Below are positions 1-8,956 of a stretch of DNA of 64,000 nt, piece by piece (positions within the stretch are counted from its first letter, which is position 1; each line of letters starts with the position of its first letter). The DNA is taken from positions 62,001 through 126,000 of the forward strand of contig NZ_CAMTTF010000007.1 of the NCBI RefSeq assembly GCF_947077765.1. The letters run 5' to 3'. A program made the translations under genes and the position numbers. Under the pieces are notes generated by a model that was given only the letters and a program-made list of their open reading frames with translations, was not told the origin of the DNA and made no database searches. This DNA comes from Salinibacter grassmerensis. GTDB lineage: Bacteria > Bacteroidota > Rhodothermia > Rhodothermales > Salinibacteraceae.

Positions 1-1
1 G

Positions 2-1102
2 GTCGACCGTGCCGAGGAGCTGGCCCGCGAACGAGCGACGGAGCTCTACGACTGCGACTGGGTGAACGTGCAGCCCCACGCCGGGGCGCAGGCCAACTCT
101 GCGGTGTATCTGACCCTTCTCGATCCCGGGGATACCTTTCTGGGGCTCGACTTGTCGCATGGCGGCCACCTCACGCACGGCTCACCCGTCAACTTCTCCG
201 GCATCCTCTACGAGGCCGAGTACTACGGGGTAGAGAAGGAGACCGGCCGCATTGACATGAACAGGGTGCGCGACCGGGCGAAGGAGGTGCAGCCGAAGAT
301 GATCTCCATCGGGGCAAGCGCTTACCCGCGCGACTTCGACTACGAGGCCTTCCGCGAGATCGCCGACGAGGTGGGCGCATTCCTGTGGATGGACATGGCA
401 CACACGGCGGGGCTCATCGCGGGCGGAGTCCTGAACGACCCGATGCCGCACACCCACGTGGTGACCACCACGACCCACAAGACGCTCCGCGGCCCCCGCG
501 GCGGCATGATTCTCCTGGGCGACGACTACGAGAACCCGATGGGCAAGACGGCGCGCAAGAGCGGCCGTACGAAGATGATGAGCGAGCTGCTCGACTCGGC
601 CGTCTTCCCCGGCACGCAGGGCGGCCCGCTGATGCACGTGATCGCCGCGAAGGCCGTTGGCTTCAAGGAAGCCCTCCGGCCCTCGTTCGCCGAGTACACC
701 CAGCAGGTCGTCGACAACGCAAAGGCGATGGGGGCGGAGCTCCGAGAGCGAGGCTACGACCTCGTCTCCGACGGGACGGACAACCACCTCGTCCTCATCG
801 ACCTGCGCAACAAGGGACTCACCGGCAAGGAGGCCGAGCAGGCCCTCGAAGCGGCCGGCATCACGGCCAACAAGAACATGGTGCCGTTCGATGACAAGAG
901 CCCGTTCGTCACGAGCGGACTGCGTCTGGGAACGCCCGCGATGACCACCCGTGGCTTCGGGCCGGATGCGTTTGCTCACGTGGCAGAGATGATCGACCGG
1001 GTTCTCCAAAACCCTGAGGACGAGGACACGCGGGCGACGGTTGAGCGGGAGGTAAAGGCCCTCTGCGATCAGCACCCGCTGTACGACGTCGCCATGGCGT
1101 AG
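2..1102 (+). CDS. glyA: serine hydroxymethyltransferase, 5'-truncated by window edge
   Basis: PLP enzyme that interconverts serine and glycine with transfer of a one-carbon unit to tetrahydrofolate in the cytoplasm. The frame is open from base 2 ([15 protein letters not shown]...), so the true start lies before the window; 366 residues are visible, against about 415-430 in the family. Diagnostic segments are [11 protein letters not shown], the SHGGHLTHG loop, the [14 protein letters not shown] segment and the PLP-lysine motif [14 protein letters not shown]. The C-terminus ends normally at TAG. It is followed after about 90 bp by a phosphoribosyltransferase on the same strand. Confidence 0.97.
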   Translation, partial: VDRAEELARERATELYDCDWVNVQPHAGAQANSAVYLTLLDPGDTFLGLDLSHGGHLTHGSPVNFSGILYEAEYYGVEKETGRIDMNRVRDRAKEVQPKMISIGASAYPRDFDYEAFREIADEVGAFLWMDMAHTAGLIAGGVLNDPMPHTHVVTTTTHKTLRGPRGGMILLGDDYENPMGKTARKSGRTKMMSELLDSAVFPGTQGGPLMHVIAAKAVGFKEALRPSFAEYTQQVVDNAKAMGAELRERGYDLVSDGTDNHLVLIDLRNKGLTGKEAEQALEAAGITANKNMVPFDDKSPFVTSGLRLGTPAMTTRGFGPDAFAHVAEMIDRVLQNPEDEDTRATVEREVKALCDQHPLYDVAMA

Positions 1103-1190
1103 GCGGGAACGACCCTGCGCGTCCGACGGTTCGAGATCCAGTACCAAATTCCCACACGAAATCGCCCGTTCCGTTCACCTGACGACTTGC

Positions 1191-1808
1191 GTGCGTCCCA
1201 TGCCGTCGATGGATCGCGGTACATTTAGCTCTTCCTCCCGAGCCGAGCTTATTGAAATCGGCCGCGAGCTCTACGAACAGGCCCTGGTGCGCCGGGAGGA
1301 CGAGCTGATCACCGATCCACGGGGGCAGCCAATCGGATGGCTCCTGGACACGCGCGTGCCGACGCTGGACGGGGATCTATTCACGGAGGTCGGGTCGGTG
1401 ATCGCCGAGCGGCTCCGGGAGCGGGACGCCCGGCAGGTGGTGGGATACGGGTTTGGGGCCCATCCCCTCGTCTGCAGCGTTCTGGCTGTGAGCGAGGGCG
1501 ACGAGTTCAAGGGCGGGCTCATCCGGGAAGAACGGAAGGAGCACGGGCGGCGTCGGCTCGTGGAGGGGCCCATCGACGCCGACCAGCCCGTCGTGATGGT
1601 GGACGACATCATTAACAGTGGCCGCAGTGCGTCCGAAGCCCTTCGCCTCGTGCGCAGTGCCGGGTTCGCGGTCGACGGGCTCCTGACGCTCTTCAACTTC
1701 ACGTGGAGCAACGGCCAGGACCGGATCGAGGCGGAGGGCCTCTGGGTCGACTCCCTGCTCGACCTCAACCTGCAGGAAGGCACCGGCAGCGGGTCCGACA
1801 GCGCATAG
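1191..1808 (+). CDS. orotate phosphoribosyltransferase-like PRTase
   Basis: Type I phosphoribosyltransferase. The PRPP-binding motif VVMVDDIINSGRSA lies at residues 134-147 and is preceded by a hydrophobic strand, with the flexible-loop region around residues 105-125. Overall layout, including the N-terminal SRAELIEIGRELYEQALV helix, resembles orotate phosphoribosyltransferase (UMP synthesis), but the orotate-specific residues cannot be confirmed by eye, so substrate is left open. GTG at 1191 is the longest start; in-frame ATGs at 1200 and 1209 are equally credible. The tail is Gly/Ser-rich and probably disordered. tatC follows on the same strand. Confidence 0.8.
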   Translation: MRPMPSMDRGTFSSSSRAELIEIGRELYEQALVRREDELITDPRGQPIGWLLDTRVPTLDGDLFTEVGSVIAERLRERDARQVVGYGFGAHPLVCSVLAVSEGDEFKGGLIREERKEHGRRRLVEGPIDADQPVVMVDDIINSGRSASEALRLVRSAGFAVDGLLTLFNFTWSNGQDRIEAEGLWVDSLLDLNLQEGTGSGSDSA

Positions 1809-1865
1809 AGAGGAGGCAACAACAGCTCAAGACGAACGCTTTCGCTGGATCGCAGTCACGGTCGT

Positions 1866-2726
1866 ATGCCCGAGGTTCCATCCTCACAGACGGACACGCC
1901 CGCCGGGGTGCAGGGGGACGGGGCCCCAGGCAACGGGGCGCCCCCGGACGAGAAAGGGGTCATGTCATTCCTGGACCACCTCGAAGAGCTGCGTTGGACC
2001 CTGATCAAGGCCGGAGCCGGCGTACTCGTTGCCATCGCAGCGTGTGCGTTCTTCAGCGAGTGGATCGTGGACCGTGTCCTGATCGGGCCCACACGGCCGG
2101 ATTTCTTCATGTACGACGTGCTGGCTCTGGAGCCGGAGAGCCTGGAGCTGCTCAACCGGACGATCACCGGTCAGTTTTTCGCGGACGTCGGGACCATCAT
2201 CGTCGTGGGGCTCATCACCGGGTCGCCGGTCGTGGTCTTTTATCTCTGGCGGTTTATCGAGCCGGCCCTCTACCCCAGCGAGAAGCAGGGCATGCGCTTC
2301 TCGGCGGTCTCTGCCACCTTCTTTTTTCTGCTCGGCGCGGGCTTCGGCTACCTCATCCTCACCCCACTGGCCCTCCAATTTTTTGCCCAGTACACCCTCT
2401 CGGAGCAGATTGTCAACCAGTTCGACATCATGACCTACTTCAGCATGGTGACGTTCTGGACGATGGGCACGGGGCTTCTTTTTGAGCTGCCGGTGATCGT
2501 GTATTTCCTGGCGAAGGTGGGCATCCTGACCCCGGAGGCGATGCGGACGTACCGGAAGTATGCGCTCATCGCGGTGCTCGGCGTGGCGGCATTCTTGACG
2601 CCGCCGGACCCGATCTCGCAGATCATCGTCGCCGTGCCGCTGCTGGGCCTGTACGAGCTGTCGATCTACGTGGCCAAATGGGTTGCGCGGGGCCGGGCCC
2701 AGGCGCTTGGCATGGCGGACGAGTAG
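1866..2726 (+). CDS. tatC: Sec-independent protein translocase TatC
   Basis: Polytopic core of the twin-arginine translocase, which moves folded proteins across the inner membrane. It has an N-terminal acidic/Gly extension of about 35 residues, then the hallmark SFLDHLEELRWTLIKA, about six hydrophobic segments, and the conserved FYLWRFIEPALYPSEK cytoplasmic loop. Length of 286 aa fits the family once the extension is allowed for. The ATG at 1866 has no clear Shine-Dalgarno. No tatA/tatB gene is visible nearby. An S41 protease follows 42 bp downstream, suggesting co-transcription. Confidence 0.96.
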   Translation: MPEVPSSQTDTPAGVQGDGAPGNGAPPDEKGVMSFLDHLEELRWTLIKAGAGVLVAIAACAFFSEWIVDRVLIGPTRPDFFMYDVLALEPESLELLNRTITGQFFADVGTIIVVGLITGSPVVVFYLWRFIEPALYPSEKQGMRFSAVSATFFFLLGAGFGYLILTPLALQFFAQYTLSEQIVNQFDIMTYFSMVTFWTMGTGLLFELPVIVYFLAKVGILTPEAMRTYRKYALIAVLGVAAFLTPPDPISQIIVAVPLLGLYELSIYVAKWVARGRAQALGMADE

Positions 2727-2768
2727 CGCTGTCGCGTTCTCCCGTATCAGTCCTCATCGGAGGCCCAC

Positions 2769-4427
2769 ATGCGTCTATCCCGCGCAAAGGTGTCGCTATT
2801 GGGGATGGCCCTCGCCGTGTCGATGGGCACTGGTGTGCTCGTCGGGTTCTGGGGACCGGACGACGACCTGTTCGAGCTCCGCAAGGGCCTCCGCATCTTC
2901 GGGGCCGTCTACGAGGAGGTGGTGACCGGGTACGTGGAGCCGGTGGACCCGGGGCACCTTGTGCGCGTGGGGGTCGACGCCATGCTGAACGAGCTGGACC
3001 CCTACACCACGTACGTCGACGAGTCGGAGAACGCGCGGATCGACATCATCACGGAAGGGCAGTACGGGGGCGTGGGGCTCGACGTGGGGCGCCGAAACGG
3101 CGACCTGACGGTGGTGTCGCCCGTTGCGGGCGCCGATGCGTATCAACAGGGGGTGCGAACGGGGGACGTGATTACTGAGGTGGCGGGCCAGCCCGCGGCC
3201 TCGCTGTCGGTCGAAGACGTAGAGGCACTGCTCCGCGGGCAGCCCGGGACCACCGTCCCCGTGACGGTGAAGCGAACGGGACGCGCTGATCCCCTAACTT
3301 TTTCGCTGACCCGAGAGCGGGTGGAGCTCCCGGACGTGACGTACCAGGGGCGTGTGGGGGCGGAGCGGGAGCTTGGGTACGTGAGGCTGGAGCGCTTTAC
3401 CCGCGACGCGCCGGGGGCTATGGAAGCGGCGCTCGATGAGCTTCGGGACACGGGGCCCCTCCAAGGGATTGTGCTCGACCTGCGGGACAACCCGGGTGGC
3501 CTGTTGCGGGCGGCCGTGCGGATCACGGCGCTCTTCGTGCCGCAGGGGACCGAGGTGGTTTCTACGCAGGGGCGCAGCGACGCCAAGACCAAATCGTACG
3601 CGACCGACCGCGTCCCCCTGTTGCCCGAGACGCCGGTGGTGGTCCTCGTGAACGGCCAGAGCGCCTCGGCGAGCGAGATCGTGGCGGGGGCCCTGCAAGA
3701 TCACGATCGGGGCGTGGTGATGGGCACGACGACGTACGGGAAGGGGCTCGTGCAGAACGTCCGATCCCTGCCCCACAACACCGCCCTCAAAATCACGACG
3801 GCCCAGTACTACACCCCGAGCGGCCGTACGATTCAGCGCCTCGACGCAACACAGCCGGACTCCGCGGCGGCAGTCCCGTCCCGGGTGCACGAGACGGCGG
3901 GAGGCCGGACCGTGCGCGATGGACACGGCATTCGTCCGGACGTGCAGGCGGCGTCCCCGTCCTTGAGTGCGCTGGAGCAGGCCCTGACGCGGCGGGGCGC
4001 CTTCTTCCGCTACGCCAACCACTACGCCGCCACCCACGACACGCTCGCCACTGGTTTTTCGGTCGACGAGTCCGACCTGGAGGCCTTCCGGGCGTGGCTC
4101 GACCGCGAGAACGTGGAGTATCCCCTCCGGGTGGAGCGGACCCTCGACTCCCTCCGCGCACATGTGGAGGCTAACAACTACGAGAGTCTTCGGGACGAGG
4201 CGGCGGCGCTGGACGCGGCGCTGGACGACACGAAAGCAGCGGCGTTCGAGCGACACGCCCCGGCCCTGATGCGTCATCTCAAGCGCGAAATTTTGGCCCG
4301 GTACGTCAGTGCCCGTCGCCGCATCGAGGCCCTGCTTCCGGCAGATGAGCAGGTGACAGCGGCGACGGATCTCCTCCACAACGCGAACCGCTACGAGCGG
4401 CTCTTGGCCCCGGAGGACGAGCAGTGA
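2769..4427 (+). CDS. S41 family carboxy-terminal processing peptidase with PDZ domain
   Basis: Secreted or periplasmic serine protease of the CtpA/Prc family. One N-terminal hydrophobic segment (about residues 10-27) acts as signal or anchor. A PDZ domain covers roughly residues 95-170 and the tail-specific protease domain roughly 200-380. The Ser/Lys dyad is visible as S300 in GQSASASEI and K325 in TTYGKG; the 25-residue spacing equals that of E. coli Prc. A helical, charged C-terminal region of about 150 residues has no assigned role. A GGAGG ribosome binding site (about 2759-2763) sits just before the ATG, which fixes the start. Confidence 0.95.
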   Translation: MRLSRAKVSLLGMALAVSMGTGVLVGFWGPDDDLFELRKGLRIFGAVYEEVVTGYVEPVDPGHLVRVGVDAMLNELDPYTTYVDESENARIDIITEGQYGGVGLDVGRRNGDLTVVSPVAGADAYQQGVRTGDVITEVAGQPAASLSVEDVEALLRGQPGTTVPVTVKRTGRADPLTFSLTRERVELPDVTYQGRVGAERELGYVRLERFTRDAPGAMEAALDELRDTGPLQGIVLDLRDNPGGLLRAAVRITALFVPQGTEVVSTQGRSDAKTKSYATDRVPLLPETPVVVLVNGQSASASEIVAGALQDHDRGVVMGTTTYGKGLVQNVRSLPHNTALKITTAQYYTPSGRTIQRLDATQPDSAAAVPSRVHETAGGRTVRDGHGIRPDVQAASPSLSALEQALTRRGAFFRYANHYAATHDTLATGFSVDESDLEAFRAWLDRENVEYPLRVERTLDSLRAHVEANNYESLRDEAAALDAALDDTKAAAFERHAPALMRHLKREILARYVSARRRIEALLPADEQVTAATDLLHNANRYERLLAPEDEQ

Positions 4428-4488
4428 CGGACGGAATACGAAGCGACGACCTGGCAGAGAGGCGAGCGGCATCCACTCGCGATCATCG

Positions 4489-5328
4489 ATGACCATCCTC
4501 CAGACCGTACTGCTGGGTATCGCGGGGCTCGGAGCCGGCCTGGTTGCTGGTCTCGTGGGCGTCGGAGGCGGAGTCATTTTCACGCCCGTCCTCTTCGTCG
4601 TGTACGGGATGCTGGGCGTCCCGGCGGGCGCCCGCACGCCCCTGACGGTGGGGACGGGGCTCTTCTGTACGGGACTGGTGGCGGGCACGAGCGCCGTCCA
4701 TCACGCCCGGCGCGGCGCGGTGCGGTGGCGCATGGCGCTGGGGGTGGGCCTGGCGAGTGTGGGGGTCGTGGGCACCGTCTCGCGATTCGTCGTCGTACAG
4801 CCCTGGTACGACGCGGCGACCTTTCGGGTGCTGTTCGCGGTCGTGCTGCTCGTCGTCGCGACTCGGATGGTACGGGGCTCAGCAGGAGGATCGTCGTCCG
4901 TGGACGCCAGTGAGGAAGAGGCCCCACACGGGTGGTGGGGGCACTGGATCGGAACCGGCACCGCGGCGGGGACAGTGGCGGCCGCCGTTGGGGTGGGGGG
5001 CGGCGTGGTCCTCGTGCCGGCCTACCATCGCTGGTCGGGGCATTCGATGCACCGATCGGTGGGTACGTCCAGTGCGACCATTGTCCTCATCTCGGGACTC
5101 AGTGCGATTGCGTACGTTGTGCTCGGGCTGGGGGAGGCCGGGCGCCCTGAGCTTGCGCTTGGCTACGTAGATGTTGGGACGGGCGTTCTGCTGGCCGGAC
5201 CGGCCGTGGTGGGGGCACAGGGCGGCGCTGCACTGGCGCACCGATTTGAGACGTGGGGGCTGCGGTGGAGCTTTGCCCTGACTGCGCTCGTCGTGGCGGG
5301 GCGGCTGGTATGGGGCGCTGTCGTTTGA
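4489..5328 (+). CDS. TauE/SafE family sulfite/anion permease
   Basis: Integral membrane protein of the sulfite exporter TauE/SafE (DUF81) family. The two internal halves each carry a Gly-rich motif: AGLVGVGGGVIFTPVL near the N-terminus and AAAVGVGGGVVLVPA in the second half, separated by an acidic loop (SSVDASEEEAPH). About eight membrane segments are predicted by eye. It lies about 60 bp after the S41 peptidase. The family exports sulfite, sulfoacetate or other organosulfur anions; the actual substrate cannot be read from the sequence. Confidence 0.9.
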   Translation: MTILQTVLLGIAGLGAGLVAGLVGVGGGVIFTPVLFVVYGMLGVPAGARTPLTVGTGLFCTGLVAGTSAVHHARRGAVRWRMALGVGLASVGVVGTVSRFVVVQPWYDAATFRVLFAVVLLVVATRMVRGSAGGSSSVDASEEEAPHGWWGHWIGTGTAAGTVAAAVGVGGGVVLVPAYHRWSGHSMHRSVGTSSATIVLISGLSAIAYVVLGLGEAGRPELALGYVDVGTGVLLAGPAVVGAQGGAALAHRFETWGLRWSFALTALVVAGRLVWGAVV

Positions 5329-5453
5329 GGGATGACTGGAGAGAGCAGCGGCGACGGCCCACCGATCTTCGCGTTCTAGAGATTTCTTTGCGCCCGGGAC
5401 AGGGGGGATGACCGGTCCCTGAGTTTGTTGATGCCTTCCTCCCATGACTGCCC

Positions 5454-6065
5454 ATGTCTCTCTATCAACGCTTTTTTGCGCACACGCTGGCCTGGGGCGA
5501 CGACGCCCAGGACCGCCTCTACGGCGACCACAAGCGCCGGCTCTTTGTGGACCTGGAGGGCACTGTGGTTGAGATCGGGCCGGGTACGGGCGTTAACCTG
5601 CCCTACCTTCCCGACAATGTCCGGTGGATTGGGCTGGAGCCCAATCCGCACATGCACGGGTACATCCGAAAGCAGCTGGAGACATGCGACCTCGACGCAG
5701 ACGTTCGTACCGACTCAGCACAAGACACGAGCCTGCCGGATGAGAGCGTGGACGCCGTCGTTAGCACGCTCGTCCTCTGCTCCGTCCCCGACGTGATGGA
5801 CACGCTGGCTGAACTTCGGCGTGTCCTGCGGCCCGGTGGGCGTCTCTTGTTTATCGAGCACGTCGCGGCGGAGCGGCACACGCCCCTCTGCTGGTTTCAG
5901 CAGGGGATTCGGCCCGTATGGCAGGCCGTGGCCGACGGGTGCCGTCCGGATCGCGATACCGGCGCGCAGCTCCGGCGCGCGGGATTCTCGACGGTCGAGA
6001 TTGAACGATTCGACGTCGGGGTCCCGCCGGTGTCTCCGCACATCGTCGGGACGGCGACGAAGTGA
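5454..6065 (+). CDS. class I SAM-dependent methyltransferase (METTL7/UbiE-like)
   Basis: Small Rossmann-fold methyltransferase of 203 aa. Motif I (VVEIGPGTGVNLPYL) is at about residues 41-55, the acidic motif II region is GLEPNPHMH, and the post-motif segment VVSTLVLCSVPDVMDTLAELRRVLRPGG is typical of UbiE/METTL7-like enzymes. The N-terminal LYQRFFAHTLAWGDD and the closing HIVGTATK match the METTL7-like layout. The acceptor is unknown; small-molecule thiols or lipids are candidates only from family knowledge. A Nudix gene follows 47 bp downstream. Confidence 0.88.
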   Translation: MSLYQRFFAHTLAWGDDAQDRLYGDHKRRLFVDLEGTVVEIGPGTGVNLPYLPDNVRWIGLEPNPHMHGYIRKQLETCDLDADVRTDSAQDTSLPDESVDAVVSTLVLCSVPDVMDTLAELRRVLRPGGRLLFIEHVAAERHTPLCWFQQGIRPVWQAVADGCRPDRDTGAQLRRAGFSTVEIERFDVGVPPVSPHIVGTATK

Positions 6066-6112
6066 GTCCGGGGGATGCTTCAGCGTTTGCCCATAGACCT
6101 AGTGTTTTGTCG

Positions 6113-6550
6113 ATGCCTACAGTCCATCTTCTTGCGCGTGCCGTCTTCCGGGAAGCCAACCACGTACTCGTCGTTCAGGCCGAGGGACAGCCGCACACGT
6201 TTCTTCCGGGCGGGCATCGGGAGCCGGGGGAGGGCCTGGAGGGATGTCTGCGTCGCGAGATCGACGAAGAACTGGGCGTGCGTGCTGAGGTGGGGCGCTA
6301 CCTGGGGGCCGTGGAGCACCAGTGGATGCGGGAAGGGGAGCGCCAGTACGAGATCAACCACTGCTACGCGGCCGCGAGCTCGGCGCTGACGGTCGACACG
6401 TCCCCGAAGGCCCAGGAGGGATACCTGTCGTTTGCCTGGGCCCCCGTCAACCAACTCGACCGCATCTCCCTGCAGCCGCCGCCCCTACGCGTCCTGCTGG
6501 CGGGGCCGGACGAGGGGGGCGCGCCGTGGTGGGCGTCCACTGTTCGTTGA
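6113..6550 (+). CDS. Nudix hydrolase
   Basis: Nucleoside-diphosphate-linked hydrolase of 145 aa. The complete Nudix box GHREPGEGLEGCLRREIDEELGV (G-x5-E-x7-REIDEELG) binds Mg2+. ATG at 6113 is chosen because the family fold starts directly after it (PTVHLLARAVF); a longer GTG frame opens at 6062 but overlaps the upstream methyltransferase stop. Substrate is not evident. A 10-bp perfect hairpin lies 35 bp after the stop. Confidence 0.9.
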   Translation: MPTVHLLARAVFREANHVLVVQAEGQPHTFLPGGHREPGEGLEGCLRREIDEELGVRAEVGRYLGAVEHQWMREGERQYEINHCYAAASSALTVDTSPKAQEGYLSFAWAPVNQLDRISLQPPPLRVLLAGPDEGGAPWWASTVR

Positions 6551-6584
6551 TTGTTGCGGGCCGCCAGGCCACTCGGGCCTCGCA

Positions 6585-6610
6585 GAGCGAGGACGAGAGT
6601 GTCCTCGCTC
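6585..6610 (+). terminator. hairpin after Nudix gene, possible terminator
   Basis: Perfect 10-bp stem, GAGCGAGGAC / GTCCTCGCTC, with a 6-nt loop. It has no good U-tract, so termination strength is uncertain; position just after the stop codon fits a terminator. Confidence 0.5.
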
Positions 6611-6707
6611 GAGTCGTTGTCGTGCATTCCCCGTTTCTTTAGAGGCAGATCGGCTGCAATCCAGGATCCCGCCCCGGTGGCGCGTGTATAGACCGTGCTT
6701 TGAAAAA

Positions 6708-6782
6708 GGGCCTGTAGCTCAGCCTGGATAGAGCATCGGCCTTCGGAGCCGAGTGTCGGGGGTTCGAATCCTCCCGGGCCCG
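6708..6782 (+). tRNA. tRNA-Arg (anticodon TCG)
   Basis: Cloverleaf folds by eye: acceptor GGGCCTG / CGGGCCC, D-arm GCTC...GAGC, anticodon stem TCGGC / GCCGA with loop CTTCGGA (anticodon TCG, reading CGA), and T-arm GGGGG-TTCGAAT-CCTCC. Discriminator base is G and the 3' CCA is not encoded. A U-rich hairpin follows immediately. Confidence 0.96.
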
Positions 6783-6795
6783 CCTTTTATGCTCG

Positions 6796-6829
6796 AACCC
6801 GCCTTCAGTGTCGCTGGAGGCGGGTTTTT
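6796..6829 (+). terminator. Rho-independent terminator of tRNA-Arg
   Basis: Stem AACCCGCC / GGCGGGTT with additional inner pairing (CAG/CTG), followed by a T run (TTTTT). It starts 13 nt after the tRNA 3' end, so it closes the tRNA transcript. Confidence 0.85.
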
Positions 6830-7128
6830 GTGCTAGCGCCCACAACGCGTCGCCAGTGTCGATGGCCCGGAGCACTTCTTTCGTTCCAGAAACGGCCTTC
6901 GCACGGGTAGACCAGACCGGGTGCGTGGGCCAATCGAGCTCTTGTAGAGTCGAGACCCGTCCCACAAGGACGAGCCGACCTCCTGCCCAGGCCACGAGCA
7001 GCATATCAAATCGATGTGGCAGCAGCACCCCCGGCCACCCCTGGAATTGGGTCGTCTTGGTTGAGGGGTTACGCTGACGAGTTTGCCGTACAGGACCTCG
7101 GTGGGGGCGCCCCCGACGCATCTCGTCT
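6830..7128. other. intergenic region, nothing recognised
   Basis: About 300 bp between the tRNA-Arg terminator and the stop codon of the minus-strand USP gene. A long minus-strand open frame crosses it, but that frame continues antisense through the terminator and tRNA and gives the familiar antisense-tRNA peptide, so it is not called as a gene. Confidence 0.5.
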
Positions 7129-8031
7129 CTAATCCGACGTCGGGAAATCGCGGGCCGCAAGCACCGGCCCGCTCGCCTCCCGAAGTACCTCCTCGGTGAC
7201 ACTCCCTAGCATTGCGCGCCGGACGCCCCGGAGACCGCGGGTGGCCATGACGATCAGATCGGTTTCGTGTGGGGCGCTTCGAAGAATGCTCGGCGCCGGC
7301 TCGCCCCGGTGCACGACATAGGACACCTCCAGGTCCCCCTCTGCGAGATTGCTGCCCCAGTCTTCGAGGGCCGCTTCCGCCTTCTCCTTCGTCTTGTGAC
7401 TCGTGACCGTCGGGGACTCTGGGCCGTAGACCGATGGGGTATCGGGCGTCTCGACGACGTGCACCAGCTTGAGGGGGGCCTCATAGATCGTCGCGAGACG
7501 ACCGGCCTGCTGCAGGGCGCCCTGCGATGGGTCTGAGAAATCGACCGGTGCCACGATCCGTTCGACGGAGGTGGCCGCCTCTTCGTCGTCGGGGGATTGC
7601 ACGGTAAAGACCGGGGTGGGAGCGGTCCGCAGTGTCTCCTCCGCCACGCTGCCGTAGAAGGCCCGCTCGACGCCTCGACGCCCATGGGTGCCCATCGCGA
7701 TCATGCCGACGTCCTTGCTCTCGGCGTACCGCACGAGGGCAGGGGCGACGGCGTCCGCCCGCTCGGCGTTGAACGTGAGACGGTCGTTGCCTGCGTCGAG
7801 GCTATGGGATGCGAGGACATCCTGGCAGCGCTTCCTAAATTCTTCTTCGAGCTTATAGGTCGGTACGGGCGACCGCGACTCCCGCTGAAAGGGGCCCTGT
7901 GGCACCTCCTGGACATGCATTAGGTGCAGTTGGACATCGGTTCGCCGGAGGAGACCGGCGCCGTAGGCGAGGGCCCGCTTCGAAGAGGGGGAGAAGTCGA
8001 AGGCGAGCAGAAGGTCGTGGAGTTCAAACAT
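7129..8031 (-). CDS. universal stress protein, tandem UspA domains
   Basis: Cytoplasmic stress protein of 300 aa made of two UspA folds. Each half ends with the ATP-binding signature G-x2-G-x9-G-S/T: GTHGRRGVERAFYGSVAEE in the first and ATRGLRGVRRAMLGSVTEE in the second. Each half begins with a hydrophobic strand followed by DFS (LLAFDFSPSSK, IVAPVDFSDPSQ). It lies 48 bp downstream of the lipobox methyltransferase. A second tandem USP is encoded at 35661. Function in salt or oxidative stress is family knowledge only. Confidence 0.94.
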   Translation of the reverse strand: MFELHDLLLAFDFSPSSKRALAYGAGLLRRTDVQLHLMHVQEVPQGPFQRESRSPVPTYKLEEEFRKRCQDVLASHSLDAGNDRLTFNAERADAVAPALVRYAESKDVGMIAMGTHGRRGVERAFYGSVAEETLRTAPTPVFTVQSPDDEEAATSVERIVAPVDFSDPSQGALQQAGRLATIYEAPLKLVHVVETPDTPSVYGPESPTVTSHKTKEKAEAALEDWGSNLAEGDLEVSYVVHRGEPAPSILRSAPHETDLIVMATRGLRGVRRAMLGSVTEEVLREASGPVLAARDFPTSD

Positions 8032-8079
8032 GAGACGGGGGAGAGGTTAGCGTATCGGCTTCCAGAGCATCGAAGTGAA

Positions 8080-8745
8080 CTATCGAGAGGATGTCGTCTC
8101 CGCTGCCTCTCGCAGATGGGAAGGAATCGTTTCGGGAATGGTCCAGCGGTATACCGTGTCGGTATCCACCGTGTCGGTGGCGTCCGGCTTCCACTCACCC
8201 ATGTCGAAGCCGTGAGAGACAATCGGCGTTCCGGGCTGTAGTTGCTCGAACAGCAGAGGACGAAGATCGAGGTTGACGTCGGGCAGGAGGTAAAGAGTGA
8301 CCGCCGTGGCCTCGTGCATATCGGCCCCGAACAGGTCCTTCTGCCGAAACTCCACGAGGTCTTGAACGCCCGCCTCCCGGGCGTTTGCTCGGGCCTCCGC
8401 GACTCGCTCCGGATCAATCTCGATCCCCACTCCGCGGCTGCCGTACTTCTTGGCCGCCCGGATCACAATGCGGCCGTCCCCACTGCCCAGATCGTATACC
8501 ACGTCGTTTGTGTCCACCTCTGCCATGGCCAGCATCTGGTCCACCACGGGCATCGGGGTGGGGGCGTAGGGGACGTCCGCGTCGAGGCGATCGCTCAGCG
8601 TGACGTCCAGAGGCTCGACCGTTGGGGAATCGACCTCGACCCGGGCTTTTGGGGCGGGAGGATCGGTCTCAGTGTCCTTGCAGCCGAGCAGCAGTCCCGT
8701 CGCACTCCCCAAAGCCACCCCGGCGAACAGGAGGACCGAACGCAT
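8080..8745 (-). CDS. SAM-dependent methyltransferase with lipoprotein-type N-terminus
   Basis: Class I methyltransferase domain: motif I VVYDLGSGDGRIVIRAAKK and acidic IEIDPERV, then TAVTLYLLPDVNLDLRPLL and a GFDMGEWKPD segment near the C-terminus. These resemble the FAM173/ATPSCKMT-like lysine methyltransferase group. The N-terminus is MRSVLLFAGVALGSATGLLLGC, a signal sequence ending in a lipobox (LLGC), which is odd for a SAM-using enzyme. ATG at 8745 is preferred over 8778 because the signal sequence starts there and a purine-rich stretch precedes it. The substrate is unknown. Confidence 0.85.
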   Translation of the reverse strand: MRSVLLFAGVALGSATGLLLGCKDTETDPPAPKARVEVDSPTVEPLDVTLSDRLDADVPYAPTPMPVVDQMLAMAEVDTNDVVYDLGSGDGRIVIRAAKKYGSRGVGIEIDPERVAEARANAREAGVQDLVEFRQKDLFGADMHEATAVTLYLLPDVNLDLRPLLFEQLQPGTPIVSHGFDMGEWKPDATDTVDTDTVYRWTIPETIPSHLREAAETTSSR

Positions 8746-8956
8746 TCGTCTCTTCAGCGGAGGCGCCAGAGCGGGCATCGCGGTCCGGGGAGCGCGCTGG
8801 TGGCCAGAAAAACGAAAGGGGCGTTCCAGAAATACTCTGCACGCGAACGGGAGGCGAGAGGGGGAGGTCCATCCGCCGCATGGACTCCGGGTGTGCGTTG
8901 GTGCCCGAGCGCATAGACGAGCAGGTCGCCATCACACCGCTCACGACAATGATGAC

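Noticed and set aside
3294-4688. 464-aa minus-strand frame across the S41 peptidase and permease genes
   Set aside because: Overlaps two clearly real plus-strand genes; Arg/His/Gly-rich shadow without recognisable motifs.
6639-7202. 187-aa minus-strand open frame covering the tRNA-Arg
   Set aside because: It reads antisense through the tRNA and its terminator and yields the well-known antisense-tRNA peptide (EDSNPRHSAPKADALSRLSYRP), overlaps the USP gene, and has no family match by eye.
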